From Campylobacter fetus subsp. fetus (lineage in GTDB: Bacteria; Campylobacterota; Campylobacteria; Campylobacterales; Campylobacteraceae), in the NCBI RefSeq assembly GCF_900475935.1, contig NZ_LS483431.1:496001-560000 (forward strand): a stretch of 64,000 bases of DNA. Reading direction: 5' to 3'. The position numbers were made by a program, and so were the translations under genes. Within the stretch, counting starts at the first letter, position 1. Each line of letters begins with the position of its first letter. The notes under the pieces are model-generated. The model was not told where the DNA came from, did not search any database, and was given only the letters and a program-made list of their open reading frames with translations. Below are positions 30,136 through 39,300 of the stretch, piece by piece.

Positions 30136-30179
30136 AAATTTAAAAAGTCCGGCTGATTTTTGGCTGGATTTTTAAATTT
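30136..30179 (+). terminator. Hairpin after p19, possible attenuator
   Basis: AAATTTAAAAAGTCC (30136-30150) pairs with GGATTTTTAAATTT (30166-30179) with one bulged G. The stem is followed by A residues rather than a T-run, so termination would be weak. It may give more ftr1-p19 transcript than downstream ABC transcript. Confidence 0.45.
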
Positions 30180-30282
30180 AAAAGATCTCTGCTTGAGTTT
30201 TAATAAATTTTGCGCCGTTTAAAATGAACTATAAAATTGCGCAATTTATCGGCTAGTGATTTTTTAAATTTAAAAAGGTGCT

Positions 30283-31650
30283 ATGATGGCAATTTTCTTT
30301 TATCAAGTTGTTTTGGCTCTATTTGGGTTTAGTTTTATAATCTCATTTTTAGATGTAAAAGAGCATATTAAAAATATATTTTTACCAGCTGTTGTCGGTA
30401 TTTTCGTCGGTTTTATACTATTTGGGATAACTAAATTTGCTATTATCGCAGATGATGTAAAATTGTTTTTTGATACGCTTTGTTTGGTGGCTCTAGTTTT
30501 ATTTTTATTTTGTTTTAAATTTAAAAATAGTTATGTTGTATCTTTAACCGTCTTTTTACTCGCAGTCGGATACGGATTTGATTACCGTTATATAAGTATG
30601 AATTTCACTATTTTTGCCGGTGAAATTTTAGATAGTTTGAGTCTTAGCAATCTATTTTTGATCTGTTTTGCTCTTGTGGTTTTACTGCTTGCATATTTTA
30701 TTTTAAGATCTGTTTTAAGTCTAGTTTGTAAGTCTGTTAGGCTGTTTTTTGCTATTTTTAGCACTGTGATTTTGATAGTGGATAGAGCTGGATTTTTAAC
30801 TCTTGGCTTAATGCAAAACGGAACCGTTCCTACTTACTCCAATACTCTTTCGGTGGTCGCAAAAATAGTTTATTTCGATAGTTTTTTACCTATTGTATTT
30901 TCACTATTTTTAGCTATTTTAGCTCTTTTTAGTTTAAGTAAGCTTCCTAAAAAAGCCCTTTATAAAGATATTGTTGAGTTTAGAATCATAAATGCCGCTA
31001 GAACGCAGGGATTTAGAAATGCTTTTTTTGCATGGCTGCTTGGAGCGATTATAGTATGTTTTAGTTTATTTTATATATTAGTATCTTCAAGACCGCCTTC
31101 TATAAGTACTCCTATTATAGTAGAGCCGATAAACGGCGAGTTTAAATTCGACGCTGCAGCTTTGCTTGATGGAAAACTCCATAGATATGCTTATATCACC
31201 GATGACGGACATGAAGTTAGGTTTTTTCTTATAAATAGATTTAAAGATAAATTAGCTCCTGTTGCTGTTTTTGATGCGTGCGCGATATGTGGCGATATGG
31301 GATATATAAAAAGCGGCGATAATCTTATATGTATTAGTTGCAATGTAAGAATATTTCTTCCTAGCGTAGGTAAAGCAGGAGGCTGCAATCCTATACCCTT
31401 TGATTATAAATACGACGGCAAAAACGTTACTATAGGTTTGCAAGAGATACAAAAAGGTGCAACATTTTTTAGCAAAATTGTCGAAAAAAAGGTTGTTGAT
31501 CCAGTTAGTAAAAAAGAGATTTCAAATAGCTCTAAGTTCAATTATATTTATTACGGAAGGACGTATTTTTTTGAAAACCATGATAATCAAATGCTGTTTG
31601 AAGAAAATCCGGAAAATTACGTTACTACTTCTGGCGAATTAAAGGAGTGA
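30283..31650 (+). CDS. DUF2318 membrane protein with C-terminal YHS-like domain
   Basis: A 455-residue protein. About eight membrane segments fill residues 1-270. A soluble DUF2318 part follows with CAICG at about 332, CISCNVR at about 347, and GKAGGCNPIPF near 366, a Cys set that probably binds metal or redox centres. The last 45 residues (VDPVSKKEI...IYYGRTYFFENHDNQMLFEENPENY) match a YHS domain, often metal-related. The equivalent gene follows p19 in C. jejuni. It may handle electrons or iron reduction for the permease; this is inference. An ATG 3 bases later is an equal start. Confidence 0.8.
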   Translation: MMAIFFYQVVLALFGFSFIISFLDVKEHIKNIFLPAVVGIFVGFILFGITKFAIIADDVKLFFDTLCLVALVLFLFCFKFKNSYVVSLTVFLLAVGYGFDYRYISMNFTIFAGEILDSLSLSNLFLICFALVVLLLAYFILRSVLSLVCKSVRLFFAIFSTVILIVDRAGFLTLGLMQNGTVPTYSNTLSVVAKIVYFDSFLPIVFSLFLAILALFSLSKLPKKALYKDIVEFRIINAARTQGFRNAFFAWLLGAIIVCFSLFYILVSSRPPSISTPIIVEPINGEFKFDAAALLDGKLHRYAYITDDGHEVRFFLINRFKDKLAPVAVFDACAICGDMGYIKSGDNLICISCNVRIFLPSVGKAGGCNPIPFDYKYDGKNVTIGLQEIQKGATFFSKIVEKKVVDPVSKKEISNSSKFNYIYYGRTYFFENHDNQMLFEENPENYVTTSGELKE

Positions 31651-31654
31651 ATAA

Positions 31655-32899
31655 ATGTTTTTAAATTTGATAAAATCTTCTATAACAGGGTCTAAAGAGA
31701 GTAAAATCCTAGCTTTTATAACTATATTTTTGTCTGTTTCATTGATATCTTGCATGCTGAATATAACTTTAAAAATAGGAGATGAAGTAGCAAAAGAGTT
31801 AAGAAGTTATGGTTCAAACATTGTAGTACTTCCAAAATCAGATAGCTTAAATATAGAAATAGCAGGCAAAAACTACTCTCCTTTGAAAAATGAGGATTAT
31901 CTAAAAGAGAGTGATTTACACAAGATAAAAGAGATATTTTGGAGAAATAATATAACAGCGTTTGCACCGTTTTTAGCCGCTAAAGCCGGTAATTACGATA
32001 TAGTTGGTACTTACTTTAGCAAAGATGCAAATGTAGAAGGAGAGCCGGACTTTAGAAGCGGCGTAGAAAGTTTATATCCGTTTTGGATAGTTGATGGAAG
32101 ATATCCGATTGATGATAGCTTAGATGAGGTTTTAGCAGGAGAAAAGTTAGGTCTTAAAGTCGGAGATGTTTTAAATTTAAATAACTATATCGTAAAAGTC
32201 GTTGGAGTTTTAAAAGGAGCTCAAGACGAGAGTGCGAAACTAGTTACGAGTCTTAAACTAGCTCAAAATATCGCGAATAAGCCAAATTTGATAAACAAAG
32301 CCGAAGTCGCCGCTATGACGATACCAGAAAATGATCTTTCGTTGAAGGCTAGGAGGGATCTTGAGAGTCTTGATAGCGTTGCTTACGATAAATGGTACTG
32401 CTCCGCTTATGTTAGTTCTATAGCTTATCAGATCAGCGAAGAGTATCCAAATGCTTCTGCAAAGGCTGTTTTAAGTGTTAGCGAAGCTCAAAGTGGCATT
32501 ACAAAAAAGATTCAAAATTTAATGGGAGTCGTGAGCGTGATATCGCTTATCGTATCAAGTATAGCTATTACGAGTTTAATGAGTAGCGAAATTCATAGGC
32601 GCAAAAAAGAGATCGGTCTGTTAAAAGCACTTGGAGCAAGCGGGTTTATCATCTATGCTCAGTTTGCAGCCGAAGTTTTTATAGTTTGTATAGCCGCTTC
32701 TTTACTTGGAAGTTTGGCTGGATATGCTTTAAGCTTCATTATAGCTTATCAAATATTTGGAAGTTTTATCGGAGTTAGTTTTATGGTGCTGCCTATCAGC
32801 ATTGTTTTTGGAATGCTTATTTGTATTTTAGGCGGAATACTTCCATTAAGAAGTGTTATAAATTTACTTCCAGCCGAGGTGTTATATGGTAGAAAATAG
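31655..32899 (+). CDS. ABC transporter permease, FtsX/MacB type (first)
   Basis: A 414-residue permease with an N-terminal membrane segment (about residues 17-37), a long extracytoplasmic domain (about 40-280; LRSYGSNIVVLPKSD, VLAGEKLGLKVGDVL), and three C-terminal membrane segments, with the cytoplasmic loop EIHRRKKEIGLLKALGAS that contacts the ATPase. This is the MacB/FtsX/LolC plan of mechanotransmission rather than transport through a pore. It lies 4 bases after the DUF2318 gene and overlaps the second permease by 14. Confidence 0.88.
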   Translation: MFLNLIKSSITGSKESKILAFITIFLSVSLISCMLNITLKIGDEVAKELRSYGSNIVVLPKSDSLNIEIAGKNYSPLKNEDYLKESDLHKIKEIFWRNNITAFAPFLAAKAGNYDIVGTYFSKDANVEGEPDFRSGVESLYPFWIVDGRYPIDDSLDEVLAGEKLGLKVGDVLNLNNYIVKVVGVLKGAQDESAKLVTSLKLAQNIANKPNLINKAEVAAMTIPENDLSLKARRDLESLDSVAYDKWYCSAYVSSIAYQISEEYPNASAKAVLSVSEAQSGITKKIQNLMGVVSVISLIVSSIAITSLMSSEIHRRKKEIGLLKALGASGFIIYAQFAAEVFIVCIAASLLGSLAGYALSFIIAYQIFGSFIGVSFMVLPISIVFGMLICILGGILPLRSVINLLPAEVLYGRK

Positions 32900-34016
32900 A
32901 GCGTTTTTTAGAAAAATTATATTTAAAAGTATAGCAAATAGCGCAGTTAGAAGTTTTGTGATATTTATCTCTATTTTGCTTGGAAGTGCTGTTTGTGCAG
33001 CTTTTATAAATATATATGCAGATATAGACAAAAAAGTTACTAGCGAGTTAAATAGCTATGGTCCAAATGTTATCATAAGTCCGTTAAGCTTAGAAAACGG
33101 ATATATAAAAATGGCTGATTTAGATGCAAAACTAAGCGGCATTAAAGAGTTAAAAGCTAAAAACGAATACCTTTTTGGTAGTGTAAATATAGGCGTTACA
33201 AGAGCGGTTATAATGGGCGTTAATTTCTCGAATTTAAAAGAAATTATGCCGTTTTTAGATATAAAAAGCGGCGAGTTTATAAATATTGATTTTGATGATA
33301 AAAATGCACTTATAGGTGAGGATCTAGCAAAACTAACAGGCGTTAAAGTCGGTGATATCATAGAAATCAGCTCTCCAAACTCAAATGAAGTTTATAAAGT
33401 TAGGATAAAAGGTATCGTTTATGATGGGCAAAAAGAGGACTCTTTGCTTCTTATATCTTTGAGCTTGGCTCAAGAAATTTTAGATAAACCAAATTTAATA
33501 AACTACGCCGAAGCCGCTATAAGCGGTAGTTACGATAGTATAAAATCTCTTTGCTCATCTCTTAGTACTAGCGAGTTTAAATTTGAAGTTATCAGCAAAG
33601 TTTCAAAGGCTCAAGGTCAGATATTAGATAAAATAAAGCTTTTGATGGCTCTTATAGGAGTTACTATTTTGTTTATAACATCGGTTTGTATAAATACTAG
33701 TTTAAGCTCTATTTTGCTATCGAAAATCAAAGAATTTGCGCTTATAAGGGCTATCGGAGCTAGCAAAAGAGATGTTTTAAAAATAATATTTTCCGAAATT
33801 TTGGTTATTAGCATTGCTGGATCGTTTTTAGGAGCTTTAGTCGGCTATTTGTTGGCTATTTTTCTTGGTAATTTGATATTTTCTAGCGGAGTTGATTTTA
33901 GGTTTGTTAGTCTTGTTGTTTCTGTTATTTTAAGTCTTGTTTTTGCATTTATCGCTAGTTATTATCCTGTCAAAAAAGCGTTAAATCAAAATCTTGCAGA
34001 CTTGTTAAGGGAGTAG
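32886..34016 (+). CDS. ABC transporter permease, FtsX/MacB type (second)
   Basis: A 376-residue paralogue of the permease just upstream, with the same layout: N-terminal membrane segment (about residues 20-40), a periplasmic domain (NSYGPNVIISPLS, LIGEDLAKLTGVKVGDII), and three C-terminal membrane segments with KIKEFALIRAIGASKRDVL as the ATPase-facing loop. The two probably form a heterodimer. The substrate is unknown; the setting links it to the P19 iron system. Confidence 0.88.
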   Translation: MVENRAFFRKIIFKSIANSAVRSFVIFISILLGSAVCAAFINIYADIDKKVTSELNSYGPNVIISPLSLENGYIKMADLDAKLSGIKELKAKNEYLFGSVNIGVTRAVIMGVNFSNLKEIMPFLDIKSGEFINIDFDDKNALIGEDLAKLTGVKVGDIIEISSPNSNEVYKVRIKGIVYDGQKEDSLLLISLSLAQEILDKPNLINYAEAAISGSYDSIKSLCSSLSTSEFKFEVISKVSKAQGQILDKIKLLMALIGVTILFITSVCINTSLSSILLSKIKEFALIRAIGASKRDVLKIIFSEILVISIAGSFLGALVGYLLAIFLGNLIFSSGVDFRFVSLVVSVILSLVFAFIASYYPVKKALNQNLADLLRE

Positions 34017-34018
34017 AA

Positions 34019-34681
34019 GTGGAAGTTTTAAATTTAAAAAATATAAGTAAGTATTTCAACGAAGTTAAAGCACTTGATGATATAAATTTTAGTGTAAATA
34101 AAGGTGAATGGATCAGTATAATGGGGCCAAGCGGAAGCGGTAAAAGTACGCTTGTAAATATACTTAGTCTTATGGATAGTCCTACTTGCGGCGAACTGAT
34201 ATTAGGCGGTGAAAATGCAAGCCATCTAAATGATGATCAAATTTTGGAGTTTAGACGTAAGAAAATAGGGCTTGTGTTTCAGCAGTTTCATCTTATACCT
34301 TATCTAAGTGCTATCCAAAACGTAATGTTAAGTCAGTATTATCACAGCTGCATAGATAAAGCTAGTGCTAAAAAAGCTTTAGAAAAAGTCGGACTTGCTC
34401 ATAGAATCGCGCACAAACCAAGTGAGCTTAGCGGCGGAGAGCAACAAAGAGTTTGCATAGCAAGGGCTCTTATAAATGATCCAGATATAATAATAGCCGA
34501 TGAACCGACGGGAAATTTAGACGAGGCAAATGAAAAAATAGTTTTAGAGCTTTTTAAAGAGCTTAAAAATGACGGTAAAACTCTACTGCTCATCACTCAC
34601 AATGAAGAGCTTGGCAGATATGCAGATAAAGTAGTATATCTAAAACATGGAAAACTTGATAGAATAGAGAAATTACAATGA
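34019..34681 (+). CDS. ABC transporter ATP-binding protein, LolD/MacB type
   Basis: A 220-residue ATPase starting at GTG (34019). It has Walker A GPSGSGKST, the Q-loop VFQQFHLIPYLSA, signature LSGGEQQRVCIARAL, Walker B IIIADEPTGNLD, and the switch His in LLITHNEE. It powers the two FtsX-type permeases upstream; the stop of the second lies 2 bases before this start. It overlaps the thioredoxin gene by 4 bases. Confidence 0.93.
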   Translation: MEVLNLKNISKYFNEVKALDDINFSVNKGEWISIMGPSGSGKSTLVNILSLMDSPTCGELILGGENASHLNDDQILEFRRKKIGLVFQQFHLIPYLSAIQNVMLSQYYHSCIDKASAKKALEKVGLAHRIAHKPSELSGGEQQRVCIARALINDPDIIIADEPTGNLDEANEKIVLELFKELKNDGKTLLLITHNEELGRYADKVVYLKHGKLDRIEKLQ

Positions 34682-35175
34682 AAAATATAGTTTTTGTGGC
34701 GGTATTTGCACTGATTTTAGCAGGATGCGGAAGCGGACTTAAACATCATATGGCTTTAAATGATAAAGACGGATTTGACACTATTTACGATCCGGCTCTC
34801 AAAGAGCTTAAAATAGCAAATTGGAACGAACCTTATATACTATTTTTCTTCACTACTATGTGTGGAGCTTGCACGGCTCAAGTACCGGCTTTAAATGAAC
34901 TTGTAAAAGAGTATGGTTCAAAGATAAAAGTTATAGGAGTTATGGGAAATTCTCTCGGGTTTGATGGCGATATGATGGCTTTAAAAGATAAAGGCGTTGA
35001 GTTTATGAGTGTATCAACTAAAAAATCCGTAGATTATTTTTCAAATATCGTTGGAGGAATTATGGGAACGCCGGTTACTTACGTTTTTGATAAAAATGGA
35101 AAAATATCTAAACAATTTTTAGGCTTATATCCTAAATCCGCTCTTGAAAACGAACTAAAACTACTTTTAAACTAG
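34678..35175 (+). CDS. Thioredoxin-like lipoprotein of the iron-uptake operon
   Basis: A 165-residue protein with a lipobox signal (FALILAGCGSG) and a thioredoxin fold. The active site is CGACT (CxxC at about residues 61-64, after FFFTTM), and the cis-proline loop is GTPVTYVFD. It is the last gene of the ftr1-p19 unit. C. jejuni has two thioredoxin-like genes at this place; here only one is seen. It may keep the Cys residues of the DUF2318 protein or P19 system reduced; this is inference. Confidence 0.87.
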   Translation: MKNIVFVAVFALILAGCGSGLKHHMALNDKDGFDTIYDPALKELKIANWNEPYILFFFTTMCGACTAQVPALNELVKEYGSKIKVIGVMGNSLGFDGDMMALKDKGVEFMSVSTKKSVDYFSNIVGGIMGTPVTYVFDKNGKISKQFLGLYPKSALENELKLLLN

Positions 35176-35246
35176 GTTTTATAAAATATTAAATGGTTAT
35201 ATGCTATCCTTGCAAACTTCTAATTTAGAGTTTCAAAGGTGGCATT

Positions 35247-36218
35247 ATGATACAAACTTACGCCGAATGGGATGAGCAAGAGCTATTGATGCTTAGTATC
35301 CCGCATTCTAATAGCGACTGGAAGCCTTATTTAAATGATATTTTAACTAGCTATGAAGAGTTGATAAGCGCTGTTAGCAGTTATCAAAAATTACTTCTTA
35401 TAGCGCCTCAAAAAAGCGACTTTGATAGATTTTCTAAATTTAAAAATGTAGAGTTTTTAGAAGTCTTGACAAATGATACTTGGATAAGAGATTACGGTGC
35501 TATTGATGTAAAATGCGGTTTGAAAACCATTAGTTATGATTTCAAATTTAATGCATGGGGCGGTAAATTTGAAAGTTCTTTAGATAATGACGTCAATAAG
35601 AAACTCTTTTCGCATTTAAAAGGCGAGCTTGTAAGCATTCCGCTTATTTTAGAGGGCGGCAGCATAGAGTTTAACGGTGATGGTGTACTTCTAACTACAA
35701 CCAACTGCCTTTTAAATGATAATAGAAACTCGCTTAGTAAAAATGAGCTTGAAATCAGACTAAAAGAGCTTTTTGGGCTAAAAAAAATTATCTGGTTAGA
35801 ACACGGTTTTATAAAAGGCGATGACACTGATAGCCATATCGATACTCTTGCTAGATTTATATCAAAAGATACTATAGCTTACGCATCTTGCACAGATAAA
35901 AACGATGAACATTATTTGCCTCTTAAAGAAATGGAAAATGAGCTTAAAAAAACAGGGTTTAATCTAGTTCCTCTTGAGCTTCCAAAGCCTGTTATGTTCG
36001 AGGGACGCAGGCTCGGAGCTACTTATTGTAATTTTATATTTGTCAATGGCGCTCTTATAGTTCCTACTTACGGTGATAAAAAAAGCGATGAGCTTGCTTT
36101 AAGTACGCTTAAGCAAGTTTTAAATTTAGATATAATAGGAGTGGATAGCACGGTATTTATCAGGCAAAACGGCAGTCTACACTGCTCTAGTCAAAATAGA
36201 TTTAAGGGAGATAGATGA
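35247..36218 (+). CDS. aguA: Agmatine deiminase (peptidyl-arginine deiminase family)
   Basis: A 323-residue guanidine-modifying enzyme. Conserved segments are TNDTWIRDYGAI (substrate Asp), LEGGSIEFNGDGVLLTT, HIDTLARF (catalytic His/Asp), and GSLHCSSQNR with the nucleophilic Cys near the C-terminus. It should turn agmatine into N-carbamoylputrescine. The aguB-type amidase two genes downstream completes the route to putrescine. It overlaps the cation exporter gene by 4 bases. Confidence 0.88.
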   Translation: MIQTYAEWDEQELLMLSIPHSNSDWKPYLNDILTSYEELISAVSSYQKLLLIAPQKSDFDRFSKFKNVEFLEVLTNDTWIRDYGAIDVKCGLKTISYDFKFNAWGGKFESSLDNDVNKKLFSHLKGELVSIPLILEGGSIEFNGDGVLLTTTNCLLNDNRNSLSKNELEIRLKELFGLKKIIWLEHGFIKGDDTDSHIDTLARFISKDTIAYASCTDKNDEHYLPLKEMENELKKTGFNLVPLELPKPVMFEGRRLGATYCNFIFVNGALIVPTYGDKKSDELALSTLKQVLNLDIIGVDSTVFIRQNGSLHCSSQNRFKGDR

Positions 36219-37090
36219 GAGTATATCCTCCAGTAGTAGCAGGAAGCGTAGCCGTAGTATTGGCTATCATAAAGTTTGCTATAGGTTTGGCTAGCGGTTC
36301 TATGGCTGTTTTGAGCTCCGCTATAGATTCGCTTTTAGACTGCCTTGTATCGGCTTTGAACTATTTTGCGCTTAGAAAATCAAATTCTGATCCAAACTCT
36401 AAATTTAATTTTGGTTATGGCAAAATAGAGGCTTTAGTGGCTCTTTTTGAAGGTGCTTTTATCATAGGGATAGGCATTTTTATCTGTTATTCAAGTGTAA
36501 CGAAAATAATAAATCCAGAAAAATCAATCGAAGTCGGCGCAGGTATGATAGTTATGATTATATCTATTATCCTTACTGGAGCTTTGGTGTTTTACTTGCA
36601 GCGCGAGTATAAAAAAACCGGAAATTTAATAATAAAAGCCGACGCGCTTCATTATCAAACAGATCTTGTGACAAATGCGGCTATTTTAGCGGCTTTGTTT
36701 GCTATATGGCTTAGCGGATATGATATTATAGACGCTCTTTTTGGTATTGGTATTAGCGTTTATATAGTTTTTAGTGCGTTTAAGTTGCTAAAAGAGGGCG
36801 TTTATATCTTACTTGATGGAGCGCTGCCTGAAAGTATGGTAAGTGAGATAATAGATATTATAAATTTAAAACACGAAGTAAAAAGTTATCATTATCTAAA
36901 AAGTCGTATAAGCGGAGAAAAGTACTATTTTAGCGTACATTTGGTATTTGATCCTAGCATATCTCTTAGTAAAGCGCACTCAGTAGCAGACGATATAGAA
37001 AGTGAAATAAGATCTAAATTTAATAGACATAAATGGGTTTTTGATATGCATTTTGATACTGAAGACGATAGAGATAAGGAGGAGTTGTGA
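36215..37090 (+). CDS. Cation diffusion facilitator family transporter
   Basis: A 291-residue CDF exporter with six membrane segments. The first metal-site pair lies in SSAIDSLLDCL (segment II), and the second in ADALHYQTDLVTN (segment V, HxxxD). The C-terminal domain (about 210-291) is the cytoplasmic metal-binding dimer domain with FDMHFD at its end. It probably exports Zn2+, Fe2+ or Mn2+ in exchange for H+. It is wedged between aguA and aguB with overlaps on both sides, the same order as in C. jejuni. A link between metal export and polyamine synthesis is not established. Confidence 0.9.
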   Translation: MRVYPPVVAGSVAVVLAIIKFAIGLASGSMAVLSSAIDSLLDCLVSALNYFALRKSNSDPNSKFNFGYGKIEALVALFEGAFIIGIGIFICYSSVTKIINPEKSIEVGAGMIVMIISIILTGALVFYLQREYKKTGNLIIKADALHYQTDLVTNAAILAALFAIWLSGYDIIDALFGIGISVYIVFSAFKLLKEGVYILLDGALPESMVSEIIDIINLKHEVKSYHYLKSRISGEKYYFSVHLVFDPSISLSKAHSVADDIESEIRSKFNRHKWVFDMHFDTEDDRDKEEL

Positions 37091-37956
37091 AAGTAGCATT
37101 AGTAGCACATAAATTTTATGGAAATAAACCAGATACGATAAAACGTACTACAAAACTTATAGAAGAAGCAGCCAACAAGGGTGCAGAGCTTATCGTGCTT
37201 GAAGAGCTTCATCAAGGCAGTTATTTTTGTCAAGATGAAAGCGTTGATAGTTTTGAGTTGGCAAATGACTTTGAAAGCGATATAGCTTATTGGGCTGAGG
37301 TGGCCCATGAGTTTAAAATAGTTTTAGTTACTTCTTTGTTTGAAAAGCGCTCAGCAGGACTGTATCATAATACTTCTGTTGTGTTTGATAATGATGGAAG
37401 AATAGCCGGAAAATATAGAAAAATGCATATTCCAGATGATCCGAATTTTTATGAAAAGTTCTATTTTGCTCCAGGAGACCTTGGGTTTGAGCCTATAGAT
37501 ACTAGCATAGGCAGACTCGGAGTTTTGGTTTGTTGGGATCAGTGGTATCCAGAGGCTGCTAGACTTATGGCGCTAAAAGGAGCTCAGATACTTATATATC
37601 CAACGGCTATAGGTTGGTTTGATGGCGATAGTGAAGACGAAAAATCCAGACAATTAGAAGCATGGGTTGCTGTACAAAGAGGACATTCAGTAGCAAATGG
37701 ACTACCAGTAGTTACTGTTAATAGAGTAGGTTTTGAAGCTGCTCCAGATGGCAATGGCGGTATTAGATTTTGGGGAAATAGTTTTGTTTTTGGACCTCAA
37801 GGAGAGGAATTGTTTCGTTCAAATAGCACAGATGAGCTTGCCGATATAGTTGATATAGATATAAAAAGATGTGAGCAAGTAAGAAGATGGTGGCCGTTTT
37901 TACGAGATAGAAGAATAGACGCGTATGAAGGACTTTTAAAACGATTTATAGATTAA
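37087..37956 (+). CDS. aguB: N-carbamoylputrescine amidase
   Basis: A 289-residue nitrilase-superfamily enzyme with the triad Glu (LEELHQGSYF), Lys (KYRKMHIPDD) and Cys (LVCWDQWYPEAARLM). These segments are close to those of plant and bacterial N-carbamoylputrescine amidases. The product is putrescine with release of CO2 and NH3. The start is GTG at 37087, overlapping the CDF gene by 4 bases. A two-way terminator follows. Confidence 0.92.
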   Translation: MKVALVAHKFYGNKPDTIKRTTKLIEEAANKGAELIVLEELHQGSYFCQDESVDSFELANDFESDIAYWAEVAHEFKIVLVTSLFEKRSAGLYHNTSVVFDNDGRIAGKYRKMHIPDDPNFYEKFYFAPGDLGFEPIDTSIGRLGVLVCWDQWYPEAARLMALKGAQILIYPTAIGWFDGDSEDEKSRQLEAWVAVQRGHSVANGLPVVTVNRVGFEAAPDGNGGIRFWGNSFVFGPQGEELFRSNSTDELADIVDIDIKRCEQVRRWWPFLRDRRIDAYEGLLKRFID

Positions 37957-37960
37957 TTAT

Positions 37961-37988
37961 AAACTGAGTTATCTAAGTAACTCAGTTT
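37961..37988. terminator. Bidirectional terminator between aguB and gltS
   Basis: AAACTGAGTTA (37961-37971) and TAACTCAGTTT (37978-37988) form a perfect 11-bp stem with a 6-base loop between two converging genes. A-rich and T-rich bases flank both sides, as expected for use from both strands. Confidence 0.88.
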
Positions 37989-37994
37989 ACTAAT

Positions 37995-39209
37995 TCAAAA
38001 AAATAGTAAAAATCCATTGATAATAAGAGCATTAACTAAATCTATGAAAAATGCTCCACAAAGCGGAACTATGATAAATGCCATATGGCTCATACCGTAG
38101 TGATTTGTGACTGTTTGCATATTTACCATTGCTGTTGGAGTCGCTCCTAAGCCAAATCCACAGTGTCCAGCAGCCAAAACCGCAGCATCATAGTCTCGTC
38201 CGCAAAATCTAAAAGTTATAAAAATAGCATAAAATACCATAAGTGCAACTTGAGAGATAAGTATAGTAACGATAGGAAGCGCTAAAGACACGAGCTGCCA
38301 AAGATTTATACTCATAAGAGCATATGCCAAAAATAGAGATAGGCTAACATTCCCTATAACGGATACTTCTCTGTCAAAGACTTCATGAATTTTAAATGCT
38401 TGAAGTAAATTTCTAAGGATAACTCCCATGAATAAACAGTATACAAACGTAGGTAGAGTAAAATTCACGTTTAGCGTTTTTACGTAATCTGATACGAAGT
38501 TTCCTATCAACAGACATAAAGATATAAGTGCTAAAGACTCTATAAAAGATTGCTGAGTGATGAGCTTTTCTTTTCCGGGCTGTTCAAAATTTAAAATAGC
38601 GGATTTGTCTTCCACATTTGTATCTGGTGTTTTTAGCTTGTATTTAGTTATAAGAAATTTAGCCACAGGACCTCCTATAACACCTCCTGCTATAAGTCCA
38701 AACGTAGCGCTTGCCATTGCTACTTCATATGCTGCACTAAAGTTATAAGGCGCTTTTATGAACTCGTTCGCCCAAGCTCCGCCAGTACCGTGACCGCCGC
38801 TCATAGTTATAGATCCTCCAAGCAGTCCTATAAGAGGATTTTCTCCAAGACCTAAGGCCACTCCTATGCCGACTGCGTTTTGCAAAATTAGTAATCCGCT
38901 TATAATAAATAAAAATATAACGAGTTTTACTCCTCCTTTTTTAAGGGATGCAAAATCAGCCAAAAGCCCTATGCTTGAGAAAAACGCCAGCATCAAAGGA
39001 TCTTTGAGAGATGAATCAAAAGCTAAATGTATATTTGCAAAAACATATAAGCACAAAAACAATACAGCCGCTATAATACCGCCTACAACAGGTTCTGGTA
39101 TATTATAGTCTTGCAAAAACTTTACTCTTTTTATCACAAAAGAGCCAAGAAGCAGCACTAAAACCATAACTACTAATGTGGAGTACGAATCTATATTTAT
39201 AGTTTGCAT
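37995..39209 (-). CDS. gltS: Sodium/glutamate symporter GltS
   Basis: A 404-residue inner-membrane carrier that imports glutamate with Na+. About ten membrane segments are visible, in two inverted halves. Gly-rich re-entrant loops are present: GGSITMSGGHGTGGAWANEF in the first half and AAGHCGFGLGATPTAMVNM in the second, both hallmarks of GltS. Length is as expected (E. coli 401). It stands alone on the minus strand. Confidence 0.95.
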   Translation of the reverse strand: MQTINIDSYSTLVVMVLVLLLGSFVIKRVKFLQDYNIPEPVVGGIIAAVLFLCLYVFANIHLAFDSSLKDPLMLAFFSSIGLLADFASLKKGGVKLVIFLFIISGLLILQNAVGIGVALGLGENPLIGLLGGSITMSGGHGTGGAWANEFIKAPYNFSAAYEVAMASATFGLIAGGVIGGPVAKFLITKYKLKTPDTNVEDKSAILNFEQPGKEKLITQQSFIESLALISLCLLIGNFVSDYVKTLNVNFTLPTFVYCLFMGVILRNLLQAFKIHEVFDREVSVIGNVSLSLFLAYALMSINLWQLVSLALPIVTILISQVALMVFYAIFITFRFCGRDYDAAVLAAGHCGFGLGATPTAMVNMQTVTNHYGMSHMAFIIVPLCGAFFIDLVNALIINGFLLFF

Positions 39210-39300
39210 TGATATTCCTTTTTTATTATAATTTTATTTATATATAATAATTATGCCAGAAATATTTTAATAAAAATACAAAAAATCACTCCAAAAAATA

